The notes beneath the pieces were generated by a model, which was given only the letters and a program-made list of their open reading frames with translations, had not been told where the DNA came from and did not search any database. A stretch of 64,000 nt of DNA from an uncultured Lutibacter sp. (lineage in GTDB: Bacteria > Bacteroidota > Bacteroidia > Flavobacteriales > Flavobacteriaceae), in contig NZ_CANLZZ010000004.1 in assembly GCF_947495725.1 (NCBI RefSeq), positions 124,001-188,000 of the forward strand, read 5' to 3'. Every line of letters starts with the position of its first letter. The stretch's first letter is position 1. Below are positions 16,461 through 25,448 of this stretch, in pieces. Made by a program: the position numbers and the translations under genes.

Positions 16461-18083
16461 TTATTTTTCGAATAAACCTTTTGTGAATTTTTCTGGATTT
16501 GCAGCTAAATGATAGCGCGGATCATCTATTGCTTCAATAATAACACCTCTAAACTTAGGGCTCGATTTATATAAAAGCACTTTACATTCTTCACTTAAGT
16601 GTTTTAAGTGAATTTCCTTCCCTGCCGTTTCGTATTTTTCCACTAAATTAAAAATTGCTTCAACCGCTGAATGATCTGAAACGCGAGATTCAACGAAATC
16701 AATTTCAACTTTATCTGGATCATTTTTAACATCAAACTTTTCTAAAAAAGCAGTTATTGAACCAAAAAATAGAGGACCCCAAATTTCATAAATTTTAGTT
16801 CCATCTTCTTTCATTCTTTTTCTAGCTCTAATTCGAGTTGCATTTTCCCAAGAAAATACTAAAGCACTAAATATAACACCAGCAATTACTGCTATTGCTA
16901 AATCAAACAATACTGTTAATCCCGAAACCAATATTAAAACAAAAAGATCTGCTTTAGGAATTTTGTTTATAATTCTAAAACTACTCCAAGCAAATGTTCC
17001 TATAACTACCATAAACATCACTCCTACTAAAGCTGCAATCGGCACTTGTTCTATATAAGTTGAACCAAATAAAATAAACAATAACAACATTACGGCTGCA
17101 ACAATTCCAGATAATCGACCTCTTCCGCCACCTTTAATATTAATTATGGATTGGCCAATCATAGCACAACCTCCCATACCTCCAAATAACCCTGTAAGTA
17201 TATTGGCACCTCCTTGCGCTAAACATTCTCTATTTCCATTACCTCGAGTTTCGGTTAAATCGTCAACTAAGTTTAATGTCATTAACGACTCTATTAAACC
17301 AATTGCTGCAAGAATTAATGAATATGGTAAAATAAATTTAATAGATTCCCAAGTAAACGGAACTTTTGAAAAAGTTTCTAAAGTTAAAGTAGGTAAACCA
17401 CCTTTTAAACCTTCTCCGCCTCCATCTTTAATAAACGATCCAACAGTAGCAACATCAAAATTCAAGAAAATAGCTAAAAAACTTACAACTAATATGGCAA
17501 TTAAAGCTTCTGGTAGTTTTTTTGCTTGCTTAATTTTTGGTAAACCCCACATTATTAACATAGTTAAAGCAACCAAACCAATCATTAGGTATAATTGATT
17601 TCCTTGCAACCAAGTTTTTTCTCCATTGATTGTTTTTTTAAACATTCCTAGTTGAGACAGAAATATAACAATTGCTAAACCGTTTACAAATCCCATCATT
17701 ACAGGGTGCGGAATTAATCTAACAAATTTTCCAAGTTTTAAAACTCCAGCAAGCATTTGAAAAATTCCCATTAAAATTACAGTTGCAAATAAATAATACA
17801 AACCTAAATTTTCTTCTGGCGCTCCCATTGCATTTCCTTCTGAAACCAAACTTACCATTACAACAGCTAAAGCACCTGTTGCTCCAGAAATCATACCTGG
17901 TCTACCACCAAAAATGGAGGTTATTAAACCAACCATAAATGCAGCATACAAACCAACAAGTGGATCCACTCCTGCCACAAAAGCAAAAGCTACTGCTTCT
18001 GGAACCAAAGCCAAAGCTACTGTTATTCCAGAAAATATATCATCTCTAACATTTGATACTCTTTTTCTAATAAATTCAGTCAT
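16461..18083 (-). CDS. SulP-family inorganic anion transporter with STAS domain
   Basis: A 540-residue membrane transporter. The N-terminal segment DIFSGITVALALVPEAVAFAF is the SulP/SLC26 opening, then about 12 helices, with GLFGGMGGCAMIGQS as the conserved central motif. A cytoplasmic STAS domain occupies about 440-530. The family carries sulfate, bicarbonate or molybdate with H+ or Na+. Its 3' end abuts the molybdenum hydroxylase cluster, so molybdate or sulfate uptake would make sense, but orientation is convergent and this is only suggestive. A -7 box lies 24 bp upstream of the ATG. Confidence 0.92.
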   Translation of the reverse strand: MTEFIRKRVSNVRDDIFSGITVALALVPEAVAFAFVAGVDPLVGLYAAFMVGLITSIFGGRPGMISGATGALAVVMVSLVSEGNAMGAPEENLGLYYLFATVILMGIFQMLAGVLKLGKFVRLIPHPVMMGFVNGLAIVIFLSQLGMFKKTINGEKTWLQGNQLYLMIGLVALTMLIMWGLPKIKQAKKLPEALIAILVVSFLAIFLNFDVATVGSFIKDGGGEGLKGGLPTLTLETFSKVPFTWESIKFILPYSLILAAIGLIESLMTLNLVDDLTETRGNGNRECLAQGGANILTGLFGGMGGCAMIGQSIINIKGGGRGRLSGIVAAVMLLLFILFGSTYIEQVPIAALVGVMFMVVIGTFAWSSFRIINKIPKADLFVLILVSGLTVLFDLAIAVIAGVIFSALVFSWENATRIRARKRMKEDGTKIYEIWGPLFFGSITAFLEKFDVKNDPDKVEIDFVESRVSDHSAVEAIFNLVEKYETAGKEIHLKHLSEECKVLLYKSSPKFRGVIIEAIDDPRYHLAANPEKFTKGLFEK

Positions 18084-18106
18084 AAGTAGTTATTTTTCAA
18101 AAGCTG

Positions 18107-18114
18107 CAAATATA
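18107..18114 (-). promoter_or_regulatory. -7 promoter element of the SulP gene
   Basis: Minus strand TATATTTG (TAnnTTTG). A weak TTTC in place of TTTG lies 20 bp upstream. Confidence 0.45.
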
Positions 18115-18208
18115 ACGCTTTTTACTAGTTGATTGAAATTTAACTGAATGAGTTACGAAAACGTTACAAATAACGAAATAAAAGATTTGTTGAATAGAAA
18201 TTTACTTA

Positions 18209-18790
18209 TTAAAACAATAGTTTAATGTTACCATAAGTATTATTTAAAGCTTCTTCAATTTCATTTTCTTTTTTAAAAACTACTCTTTTAATTCCTTCTT
18301 CTTCTTGAGGAATTAATGTACCATTAAACTCCGTTTTCATTAAAAACCAATGACTAATTTTTAATATTGTTTTCCCTTTTCTTTGAAATATATGGTAGGT
18401 GGTTTTTAATTTTTCTTCAATTGTTAACTCTGAAACCCCACATTCTTCTTCAACTTCTCTAATGGCACATTGACTGATGCTTTCTCCCTTTTCCAATTTT
18501 CCTTTAGGTAAATCCCATCTATCAAATCGGTATATAAACAAGGTTTCATTTTTTGGATTTAACACCTTTCCTCCTGCAGCTTTTTGAATTTTGAAATTGC
18601 TCTTAAACTCCCTCCAACAGGTTTTTAAATCCTTGCAAATAAGGCATACACCGTTGTTTTTTAAAACAAATAATTCATTTACTAATTCAATAATATCAAC
18701 ATTTTCAAAATTTTTTACTCTTAATTTTGTTGATATATTATTGTTTTCAGTAAAAATAATAGGATTGTCATTAATAAAAACTTTATACAT
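18209..18790 (-). CDS. Nudix hydrolase
   Basis: A Nudix protein that hydrolyses a nucleoside diphosphate-X type substrate. I place the start at 18790 (MYKVFINDNP), giving 193 residues. An ATG at 18796 and a TTG at 18811 are alternatives, but the TTG lies inside the apparent promoter. The full Nudix box is present: GKLEKGESISQCAIREVEEE followed by CGV. An N-terminal 60-residue extension precedes the Nudix domain, which begins near FIYRFDRWDLPKG. It is divergent from pyrE with only 7 bp between start codons. Substrate unknown. Confidence 0.9.
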   Translation of the reverse strand: MYKVFINDNPIIFTENNNISTKLRVKNFENVDIIELVNELFVLKNNGVCLICKDLKTCWREFKSNFKIQKAAGGKVLNPKNETLFIYRFDRWDLPKGKLEKGESISQCAIREVEEECGVSELTIEEKLKTTYHIFQRKGKTILKISHWFLMKTEFNGTLIPQEEEGIKRVVFKKENEIEEALNNTYGNIKLLF

Positions 18791-18793
18791 TTG
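18765..18793 (+). promoter_or_regulatory. pyrE promoter (TTG-N18-TACATTTG)
   Basis: TTG at 18765-18767 and TACATTTG at 18786-18793 fit the Bacteroidota -33/-7 consensus with an 18 bp spacer. The ATG at 18798 follows the -7 box by 4 bp, so the transcript would be leaderless or nearly so. The element lies inside the first codons of the divergent Nudix gene. Confidence 0.65.
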
Positions 18794-18797
18794 CATT

Positions 18798-19439
18798 ATG
18801 ATTATGAACAAAGATACAGCAAAAAAAACTGCCGAACTTTTATTACAAATAAAAGCAATTAAGTTACAACCTAATGAGCCCTTTACCTGGGCTTCCGGTT
18901 GGAAATCGCCAATTTATTGCGATAACAGAACTACGCTTTCTTTTCCAAAAATAAGAAATTATTTGAGAGAAAACTTAGCTGACATTATTGAAAAAGAATA
19001 TGGTAAGCCTGATGTAATTGCAGGAGTAGCAACTGGTGCTATTGCCATTGGTGTTTTGGTAGCACAACATTTAAACGTTCCTTTTATTTATGTTCGACCT
19101 GAACCAAAATCGCATGGTAGAAAAAATCAAGTAGAAGGCTTATTAGAAAAAAACAAAAATGTTGTTGTTATTGAAGATTTAATTAGCACTGGAAAAAGTA
19201 GTTTAAATGCGGTTAAAGCTTTAAAGGAAGAAGGTGCTATTGTAAAGGGAATGGTTGCAATATTTAACTACGGCTTCAAAATTGCGGATGAAAATTTTGA
19301 TAAAGCAGGTGTTAATTTAACAACATTAAGTGATTATAACCACTTGTTAGAACAATGTTTAGACTCTAGCTATATCACTGAAAAACAATTATCTACTCTT
19401 AAAGAATGGAGAGAGAATCCAGATAAATGGAATCAATAA
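18798..19439 (+). CDS. pyrE: orotate phosphoribosyltransferase
   Basis: A 213-residue enzyme making OMP from orotate and PRPP in pyrimidine synthesis. The start at 18798 (MIMNKDTAKKTAELL) matches the usual flavobacterial N-terminus. Upstream in-frame codons from 18591 lie in the Nudix gene and are not used. WASGWKSPIYCDNR binds orotate, and the PRPP motif is VVVIEDLISTGKSS (about 125). YVRPEPKSHGRKNQVEG is the flexible catalytic loop. The SRPBCC gene follows at 7 bp. pyrR-pyrB are elsewhere in this window, so the pathway genes are scattered. Confidence 0.95.
   Translation: MIMNKDTAKKTAELLLQIKAIKLQPNEPFTWASGWKSPIYCDNRTTLSFPKIRNYLRENLADIIEKEYGKPDVIAGVATGAIAIGVLVAQHLNVPFIYVRPEPKSHGRKNQVEGLLEKNKNVVVIEDLISTGKSSLNAVKALKEEGAIVKGMVAIFNYGFKIADENFDKAGVNLTTLSDYNHLLEQCLDSSYITEKQLSTLKEWRENPDKWNQ
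18809..18816 (-). promoter_or_regulatory. -7 promoter element of the Nudix gene, inside pyrE
   Basis: Minus strand TATCTTTG (TAnnTTTG) lies within codons 4-7 of pyrE, 18 bp upstream of the Nudix ATG at 18790. It overlaps the region transcribed from the pyrE promoter. Confidence 0.5.
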
Positions 19440-19446
19440 TTTTATT

Positions 19447-19836
19447 ATGAATTTAGAAACTAAAAAATCAGTTATTAATAAATCTCAAAAAGAACTTTTT
19501 GAATTTTTATTAGACCTTAATAATTTTGAGCAATTAATGCCAGAAAATACCGATAAATTTGAAGTTGATGGTGAATCTTTTATTTTCAGTTTAAAAGGAA
19601 TGCCTGAAATTAGATTGGTAATAAAAGAGAAGAACGAATTTGATAGCATTGTTTTAGGAGCGGCAAGTAGTAAATTAAATTTTTCATTAAATGCCTTAAT
19701 TAATGAAGTAACCGAAAACACATGTGATTTGCAATTACTTTTTGAAGGTGATTTTAACCCAATGATGGCAATGATGGTAAAAAGTCCTCTTCAAAAATTT
19801 ATTAATACGTTAACCGAAAACGCAAGTAACCTATAA
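19447..19836 (+). CDS. SRPBCC-fold (START-like) protein
   Basis: A 129-residue protein with the pattern of polyketide-cyclase/START-like SRPBCC proteins. An N-terminal strand followed by SQKELFEFLLDLNNFEQLMP, central strands including MPEIRLVIKE, and a long C-terminal helix (MMAMMVKSPLQKFINTLTEN) would close a hydrophobic pocket. Ligand unknown. It follows pyrE by 7 bp, an arrangement common in Flavobacteriia. The link to pyrimidine synthesis is unproven. It converges with birA. Confidence 0.8.
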   Translation: MNLETKKSVINKSQKELFEFLLDLNNFEQLMPENTDKFEVDGESFIFSLKGMPEIRLVIKEKNEFDSIVLGAASSKLNFSLNALINEVTENTCDLQLLFEGDFNPMMAMMVKSPLQKFINTLTENASNL

Positions 19837-19847
19837 ATAATTACAAC

Positions 19848-20585
19848 TTATCTATTCGCAAATTTGATTTCTTTAAGATTAAATTTGCGAGTTTTTTCAT
19901 CAGGCAATTCTACTACTAATCTTCCCGATTGAGTTACATCAATTATTTTCCCTAAAAAAACATTACCCAAATTATCTTCAAACATTGCTGGTTTATTTAA
20001 TTTATATAAATAACTTAAATACAAACTTTTAAGCTTTGTAAAGTCTTTGTTTTTAATAAACTCAACAAAATATTTAATGGATTCTACAATTTTGGTAAGT
20101 AGCAAATCCAAATCATAATTTTTACCGCAATTTAATTTTAACGATGAAACATTTATTAACTCTTTTGGGAATATTTCTTGATTAACGTTTAGTCCAATAC
20201 CAACTATAGAATGTTTAATATGTGAGCCTCCAATTATGTTTTCAATCAAGACTCCGGCTACTTTGTCTTTTACTGCCAATATGTCGTTTGGCCATTTTAT
20301 ATGAAAAGTTGTCTTGCAATCTGTTTTTAACACATCAAATATACCTAGTGCAACTGCCATACTTAGGTAAAACTGTTTGTTTATTTCGAAACTATCAATA
20401 TTTACCAACAAGCTAAATGTCAGGTTTTTACCCTCTCCAGAAACCCAACTTGTTCCCATTTGACCTCTACCTTCTGTTTGATTAGGTGTTACTATTACAG
20501 TATAGTTTTGAAGCAGACTTTTTGATACTAACTTTTTAAGGTATAAGTTGGTAGAATCAATGGCATTAATTTTGATAATATTCAT
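19848..20585 (-). CDS. birA: biotin--[acetyl-CoA-carboxylase] ligase
   Basis: A 245-residue biotin protein ligase that makes biotinyl-AMP and attaches biotin to the BCCP lysine of carboxylases. The catalytic signature GRGQMGTSWVSGEGKNLTFS and KWPNDI are visible, with GVLIENI downstream and a small C-terminal SH3-like domain. There is no N-terminal helix-turn-helix, so it is the non-regulatory type. I use the start at 20585 (MNIIKINAIDSTN). The longer frame from 20618 begins upstream of the -7 box and would not be transcribed. Confidence 0.93.
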   Translation of the reverse strand: MNIIKINAIDSTNLYLKKLVSKSLLQNYTVIVTPNQTEGRGQMGTSWVSGEGKNLTFSLLVNIDSFEINKQFYLSMAVALGIFDVLKTDCKTTFHIKWPNDILAVKDKVAGVLIENIIGGSHIKHSIVGIGLNVNQEIFPKELINVSSLKLNCGKNYDLDLLLTKIVESIKYFVEFIKNKDFTKLKSLYLSYLYKLNKPAMFEDNLGNVFLGKIIDVTQSGRLVVELPDEKTRKFNLKEIKFANR

Positions 20586-20605
20586 ATGAGTTTTAAAATA
20601 GTTAA

Positions 20606-20613
20606 CAAAGTTA
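20606..20613 (-). promoter_or_regulatory. -7 promoter element of birA
   Basis: Minus strand TAACTTTG fits TAnnTTTG and lies 20 bp before the ATG at 20585. It decides against the longer birA frame starting at 20618. Confidence 0.5.
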
Positions 20614-20643
20614 CTCAATTCATAATTTATGATAAAAAAACAA

Positions 20644-20651
20644 TAACTTTG
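20644..20651 (+). promoter_or_regulatory. -7 promoter element of the rsfS-ftsH operon
   Basis: TAACTTTG fits TAnnTTTG and lies 19 bp before the rsfS ATG at 20671. No clear -33 element. It is back to back with the birA promoter, 30 bp away. Confidence 0.5.
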
Positions 20652-20670
20652 TACCCAAATAAAAAAGTTA

Positions 20671-21042
20671 ATGACAAAAAAACATGTAAGTGCTGACGAA
20701 TTAATTGCTGTAATTATAAAAGCGATAGATGAAATTAAAGGAGTTGATGTACAAATATTAGATTTAAGAGAAATTGAAAATACAGTTTGTGATTATTTTA
20801 TAATCGCAACAGGAACCTCAAATACACACGTAAATGCCATTTCAGGTATTATCCAAAAACAAGTTGGAAAATTAAGCCAAGAAAAACCTTGGCACGTTGA
20901 AGGAGAAGACAATTCTGAATGGGTTTTAATCGATTATGTAAATGTTGTTGTTCATGTTTTCCAAAAACATATTCGTGAATTTTACGATATCGAAAGCCTT
21001 TGGGGAGATGCAAAAATTACTTTAATACCTTCTTCAAATTAA
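20671..21042 (+). CDS. rsfS: ribosome silencing factor
   Basis: A 123-residue RsfS (Iojap/YbeB) protein. It binds uL14 on the large ribosomal subunit and blocks subunit joining in slow growth. The conserved segments are CDYFIIATGTSNTHVNAIS, HVEGEDNSEWVLIDYVNVVVH and a C-terminal FYDIESLWGDA. Length is typical (105-125). It leads the ftsH operon, the usual arrangement in Bacteroidota, with 32 bp to ftsH. Confidence 0.95.
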   Translation: MTKKHVSADELIAVIIKAIDEIKGVDVQILDLREIENTVCDYFIIATGTSNTHVNAISGIIQKQVGKLSQEKPWHVEGEDNSEWVLIDYVNVVVHVFQKHIREFYDIESLWGDAKITLIPSSN

Positions 21043-21074
21043 AAAATATTTCAACTTATTGAAACAATAAATAA

Positions 21075-23063
21075 ATGAGCCAAGAAAAGAAAAACACACC
21101 AAATAATAAAAACATTAAAGCTCCAAAATTCAATTTTTATTGGATTTATGGGATTCTTTTAGTGTTGTTTATTGGCTATCAAATTTTAAATAGTGAAAGT
21201 CTTTCCACTAAAAATTTAAGTCAAAATGAATTTAAAACAATCTTAACTGACAATGATATCGACAAAATTATTATTGTTAATAGAGATATTGCTAATATTT
21301 ATATAAAAAATGAGGCCTTAGAAAAAGAAACTCATAAGAAAAATAAAGGTTCTTTATATTCGGCCAACGCACCAATGTATTATTATGATTTTGGTGATCT
21401 TCAAAATTTTGAAAAAGAATTAAGTGAACAAAAGGAACTTAACAGTTTAGATTTTGACACAGCTAATGTTGAAAAAACCAACTTATTAGACCAATTATTT
21501 GTATATCTTCCATTTATCTTTTTAATAGGATTATGGATTTACTTTATGAGAAGAATGTCTGGAGGAGGCTCTGGCGGTGGAGGTCAAATTTTTAGCATTG
21601 GAAAATCTAAAGCCAAATTATTTGATGAAAATCAAAAAGTTAAAACATCTTTTAAAGATGTAGCCGGCTTAGAGGGCGCAAAAGAAGAGGTACAAGAAAT
21701 AGTTGATTTCTTAAAAAGTCCTGATAAATACACTTCACTTGGTGGAAAAATTCCTAAAGGAGCTCTATTAGTTGGTCCTCCTGGAACTGGAAAAACATTA
21801 TTAGCAAAGGCTGTTGCAGGTGAAGCAGGTGTACCATTTTTCTCATTATCAGGATCTGATTTTGTTGAAATGTTTGTAGGTGTTGGAGCATCTCGTGTTA
21901 GAGACTTATTTAAACAAGCACAACAAAAATCACCTTCAATAATATTTATCGATGAAATTGATGCTATTGGACGTGCACGTGGAAAAAATAATATGACAGG
22001 TGGAAATGATGAACGTGAGAACACTTTGAATCAATTATTAACTGAAATGGATGGTTTTGGAACCGACACCAATGTAATTGTTCTTGCGGCAACAAACAGA
22101 GCAGATGTTTTAGACAAAGCTTTAATGAGAGCTGGACGATTTGACAGACAAATATATGTTGATTTGCCAGATATTAAAGAACGTGCTGAAATTTTCAAAG
22201 TTCATATTAAACCTTTAAAATTGCATAAGGATGTTGATATAGATTTTCTATCGCAACAAACTCCAGGATTCTCTGGTGCAGACATTGCTAATTTATGTAA
22301 TGAAGCAGCTCTAATTGCCGCTCGCCAAAGTAAAAAAGCTGTTCATCATCAAGATTTCTTAGATGCTGTTGACAGAATTGTTGGTGGTCTTGAAAAGAAA
22401 AACAAAATTATTTCCCCAAAAGAAAAGAAAACTATAGCGTTTCATGAAGCTGGACATGCAACTGCCAGTTGGATGCTTGAACACGCTGCTCCCTTAGTAA
22501 AAGTTACCATTGTTCCTAGAGGACAATCATTAGGTGCTGCTTGGTATTTGCCTGAGGAAAGACAAATTGTACAATCCGAACAAATGTTAGACGAAATGTG
22601 CGCAACATTAGCAGGAAGAGCTGCAGAAAAAATAATGTTTAATAAAATTTCAACTGGTGCATTAAACGATCTTGAAAAGGTTACTAGACAGGCAAGAGCT
22701 ATGGTTACCATTTATGGATTGAACGATAAAATTGGAAATATTACATATTACGATTCATCGGGCCAAGGAGATTATAATTTTACAAAACCTTATAGTGAGC
22801 AAACTGCAGAAACAATTGATAAAGAAATTTCTGAAATTATTGAAACTCAATATCAAAGAGCGATAAAAATCTTAACTGAAAACAAAGATAAGCTTATAAC
22901 GCTGGCAGAAGTATTACTAGAAAAAGAAGTAATATTTAAAAATAATTTAGAAGTAATATTTGGAAAAAGACCTTTTGAAACAGAAGCTGAATTGGCTGAT
23001 AAAAAAGAAGACACCCGTGAAGAAACTCCTAGTATAGAAAATTCGTTAAAAACAGAGGATTAA
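21075..23063 (+). CDS. ftsH: ATP-dependent zinc metalloprotease FtsH
   Basis: A 662-residue membrane-anchored AAA+ protease that degrades misfolded membrane proteins and regulators. Two membrane spans (about 22-38 and 143-158) flank a periplasmic domain. A Gly-rich linker (SGGGSGGGG) follows. Walker A is GPPGTGKT at 234-241, Walker B is [11 protein letters not shown], and the second-region-of-homology Arg is in RAGRFDRQ. The zinc site is HEAGH at 457-461. The C-terminus is acidic. In other bacteria FtsH controls LpxC and phospholipid balance, which suits the downstream cdsA and psd genes. Confidence 0.97.
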   Translation: MSQEKKNTPNNKNIKAPKFNFYWIYGILLVLFIGYQILNSESLSTKNLSQNEFKTILTDNDIDKIIIVNRDIANIYIKNEALEKETHKKNKGSLYSANAPMYYYDFGDLQNFEKELSEQKELNSLDFDTANVEKTNLLDQLFVYLPFIFLIGLWIYFMRRMSGGGSGGGGQIFSIGKSKAKLFDENQKVKTSFKDVAGLEGAKEEVQEIVDFLKSPDKYTSLGGKIPKGALLVGPPGTGKTLLAKAVAGEAGVPFFSLSGSDFVEMFVGVGASRVRDLFKQAQQKSPSIIFIDEIDAIGRARGKNNMTGGNDERENTLNQLLTEMDGFGTDTNVIVLAATNRADVLDKALMRAGRFDRQIYVDLPDIKERAEIFKVHIKPLKLHKDVDIDFLSQQTPGFSGADIANLCNEAALIAARQSKKAVHHQDFLDAVDRIVGGLEKKNKIISPKEKKTIAFHEAGHATASWMLEHAAPLVKVTIVPRGQSLGAAWYLPEERQIVQSEQMLDEMCATLAGRAAEKIMFNKISTGALNDLEKVTRQARAMVTIYGLNDKIGNITYYDSSGQGDYNFTKPYSEQTAETIDKEISEIIETQYQRAIKILTENKDKLITLAEVLLEKEVIFKNNLEVIFGKRPFETEAELADKKEDTREETPSIENSLKTED

Positions 23064-23104
23064 ATTAATAAATTTTCCTAATTTTGAATTTATTCAAATA
23101 AAAA

Positions 23105-23692
23105 ATGAGTTTATTCAAAAAATTATTTAAAACTTCTAAGCCAAAAGTTTCAGAAGAGCATTTAAATGAAAATAAGAACTTACCTTTAGATCAAATTTTT
23201 GTAAAAAATTTCATCAAAAATAAAGGTAAGTTTTTGTATTGCACATCTTTAGAAGATGTGATTATAAATTTAACAAATATTATAGGCGAAAATTCTTGGG
23301 AGACTATTATCTGTAATGATAATGATTTACTAAAATTAATAAAACCAATGAATCTAAAAGTAGAGAATTCGTTTTCTCAAAACGCTCCTATTTTTTTAGG
23401 TTGTGAACATTTAATTGCCGAAAATGGGAGTATTTTATTTTCATCAAATCAAATAAAAGAACATAAAATTTGTGATTTGTCAGAAAATTTTATTGTTTAT
23501 GCCACCACAAGTCAGCTAGTAAAATCAAAAGGCGAAAGCTTAACAGGAATTAAAACCCGATACCAAGGCAATATTCCAAGTAATATAAGTGCTATAAAAA
23601 GTTTTGACCTCAACTCAAATGATGATACTTTTATGAGTTATGGCAATACAAATACGAAAAACTTATATTTACTGCTTTTCGAAGATTTATAA
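23105..23692 (+). CDS. LUD-domain protein (LutC-like)
   Basis: A 195-residue protein matching the short LUD (lactate utilisation) domain proteins of Bacteroidota. Segments CTSLEDVIINL, ENGSILF and the terminal LYLLLFEDL are typical. LutC belongs to a lactate oxidation complex with LutA and LutB, neither of which is here. In this phylum the gene is regularly placed between ftsH and cdsA, so lactate use is not implied. It starts 41 bp after ftsH and ends 3 bp before cdsA. Confidence 0.78.
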   Translation: MSLFKKLFKTSKPKVSEEHLNENKNLPLDQIFVKNFIKNKGKFLYCTSLEDVIINLTNIIGENSWETIICNDNDLLKLIKPMNLKVENSFSQNAPIFLGCEHLIAENGSILFSSNQIKEHKICDLSENFIVYATTSQLVKSKGESLTGIKTRYQGNIPSNISAIKSFDLNSNDDTFMSYGNTNTKNLYLLLFEDL

Positions 23693-23695
23693 TTT

Positions 23696-24511
23696 ATGGG
23701 GAAACTTTTAAAACGTACATTTTCAGGTCTTATTTTTGTCAGTATTTTAATCTTCTCGATTTTATACAGTAAAATTACATTTATATCTCTTTTCTTTATT
23801 TTAATGCTTTTTTGTCTTTATGAATTTAAGAAAATGATTGATCTAAAAAGTGTTTTTCCACACCTAATTGGAATACTACTTTTTGTTTTTGGTAACATTT
23901 TAAATGTAGAAGATATTCCGTCAAAAATTATTTTCGAGTACGTTGGATTGGCTTTATTTTTATCGATTTTCATCACTTTTGCATCAATACTTTTCGCCAA
24001 GAAAGAAGAAGTAATAAGCCATTTAGGTAAAATATTTTTATCTATAATTTATATAGTTGTTCCATTTACAATGATGGTTCAAATACCCTTTTTAAATTCT
24101 TCATTCAATTATATAAACACAACAATATTAGGGGTTTTTATTTTAATTTGGACAAATGACACATTTGCTTTTTTAATTGGTAAAAGCTTTGGAAAACATA
24201 AACTTTTAGAACGTATATCTCCAAATAAAACAATTGAAGGTTTTATAGGCGGAATGATATTTACTTTTATTGTTAGTTTTATAATTGCAAACCAATTTAT
24301 TGGAATGTCTAAAACACAATGGATTGTAATTGCTGGAATAGTTAGTATATTTGGTGTATTGGGAGATTTAATTGAATCTATGTTTAAAAGACAAGCTGGA
24401 GTAAAAGATAGCAGTAACTTTATACCTGGACATGGAGGATTTTTAGATAGATTTGATAGCGTTATTTTTGCAGCTCCATTTATTTTTATTTATTTACAAT
24501 TTATTCAATAG
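23696..24511 (+). CDS. cdsA: phosphatidate cytidylyltransferase
   Basis: A 271-residue inner-membrane enzyme that converts phosphatidic acid and CTP to CDP-diacylglycerol, the branch point of phospholipid synthesis. About seven or eight membrane helices are visible. The C-terminal signature SMFKRQAGVKDSSNFIPGHG is followed by GFLDRFDS and contains the metal-binding acidic residues. TNDTFAFLIGKSFGKHKL is a second conserved block. It sits directly ahead of psd (2 bp gap), with which it works in phosphatidylethanolamine synthesis. Confidence 0.95.
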   Translation: MGKLLKRTFSGLIFVSILIFSILYSKITFISLFFILMLFCLYEFKKMIDLKSVFPHLIGILLFVFGNILNVEDIPSKIIFEYVGLALFLSIFITFASILFAKKEEVISHLGKIFLSIIYIVVPFTMMVQIPFLNSSFNYINTTILGVFILIWTNDTFAFLIGKSFGKHKLLERISPNKTIEGFIGGMIFTFIVSFIIANQFIGMSKTQWIVIAGIVSIFGVLGDLIESMFKRQAGVKDSSNFIPGHGGFLDRFDSVIFAAPFIFIYLQFIQ

Positions 24512-24513
24512 CT

Positions 24514-25164
24514 ATGTTTCATAAAGAAGGTTATAAAATAATTTTAATTTCGACAATTGTTGCAGGTTTAAGCATCATATTAATAGATAATTTAATATCT
24601 ATTAATTGGCTAAATAAACTTTTGTCAATTGTAATATTAATACTTTATATTATTATATTACAATTTTTCAGAAATCCAAAACGTAAAACTGACATTAATG
24701 ATAACACAATTATTGCGCCTGTTGACGGGAAAGTTGTTGTTATAGAAGAAGTATTTGAAAAGGAATATTTCAAAGATAAGAGGTTACAAGTGTCAATTTT
24801 TATGTCTCCATTAAATGTGCACGTTACAAGATACCCATTAAGTGGAATTGTAAAATTTAGTAAATATCATCCCGGTAAATTTTTGGTTGCTTGGCATCCA
24901 AAAGCATCTGAAGAAAACGAAAGAACAACAATTGTAATTGAAAACAATACATTTGGAGAAGTTCTTTATAGACAAATAGCAGGAGCACTTGCAAAGCGAA
25001 TTGTTAATTACGCAAATGTAGATATGAATGTAATTCAAGGCGCGGACGCAGGATTTATTAAATTTGGATCGAGAGTAGATGTATTTTTACCTTTAAACAC
25101 AAAAATTGAAGTAAAATTAAATGACACCGTTAAAGGAGGAGAACAAATTATTGCCTCGCTTTAA
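24514..25164 (+). CDS. psd: phosphatidylserine decarboxylase family protein
   Basis: A 216-residue short-form decarboxylase that makes phosphatidylethanolamine from phosphatidylserine. Two hydrophobic segments (about 10-27 and 33-50) anchor it. The catalytic pyruvoyl group would arise by self-cleavage between Gly185 and Ser186 in KFGSRVDVFLP. LNVHVTRYPLSGIV and WHPKASEENERT are typical of the archaeal/Bacteroidota type. No phosphatidylserine synthase gene is in this window. Confidence 0.93.
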   Translation: MFHKEGYKIILISTIVAGLSIILIDNLISINWLNKLLSIVILILYIIILQFFRNPKRKTDINDNTIIAPVDGKVVVIEEVFEKEYFKDKRLQVSIFMSPLNVHVTRYPLSGIVKFSKYHPGKFLVAWHPKASEENERTTIVIENNTFGEVLYRQIAGALAKRIVNYANVDMNVIQGADAGFIKFGSRVDVFLPLNTKIEVKLNDTVKGGEQIIASL

Positions 25165-25186
25165 TTATTAAACTAAATTTTATTTA

Positions 25187-25444
25187 ATGACTAAAGATAT
25201 AAACGAAGAATTTGAAGAAGCTTATTTAAAAGCATCTAATACAAAAATAAAGCTTGCCCCAGACATTATGCTTCAATTTTATGCCTATTATAAACAAGCT
25301 ACAAAAGGTAATAATTACGAAGAACCAACCGGAGATGTTCAATTAAGAAATGCTTTTAAATTAAACGCTTGGTTTCAATTGAATCATTTAAGTGAAGAAG
25401 AAGCAAAATTAGAATATATAAAACTAGTAACTAAATATTTATAA
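25187..25444 (+). CDS. acyl-CoA-binding protein
   Basis: An 85-residue four-helix ACBP that binds long-chain acyl-CoA esters in the cytoplasm. The family signature is LQFYAYYKQATKGNNYEEP, with the acyl-CoA-contacting Tyr and Lys, followed by AFKLNAWFQL. Length is exactly that of stand-alone ACBPs. ACBPs are near universal in eukaryotes and patchy in bacteria. It lies 22 bp after psd in the phospholipid operon, which suits a role in supplying or buffering acyl-CoA. Confidence 0.93.
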   Translation: MTKDINEEFEEAYLKASNTKIKLAPDIMLQFYAYYKQATKGNNYEEPTGDVQLRNAFKLNAWFQLNHLSEEEAKLEYIKLVTKYL

Positions 25445-25448
25445 AAAA

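Noticed and set aside
17146-17598. 150-codon plus-strand frame
   Set aside because: It is antisense to the SulP transporter helices and Pro/Lys-rich as expected for a shadow.
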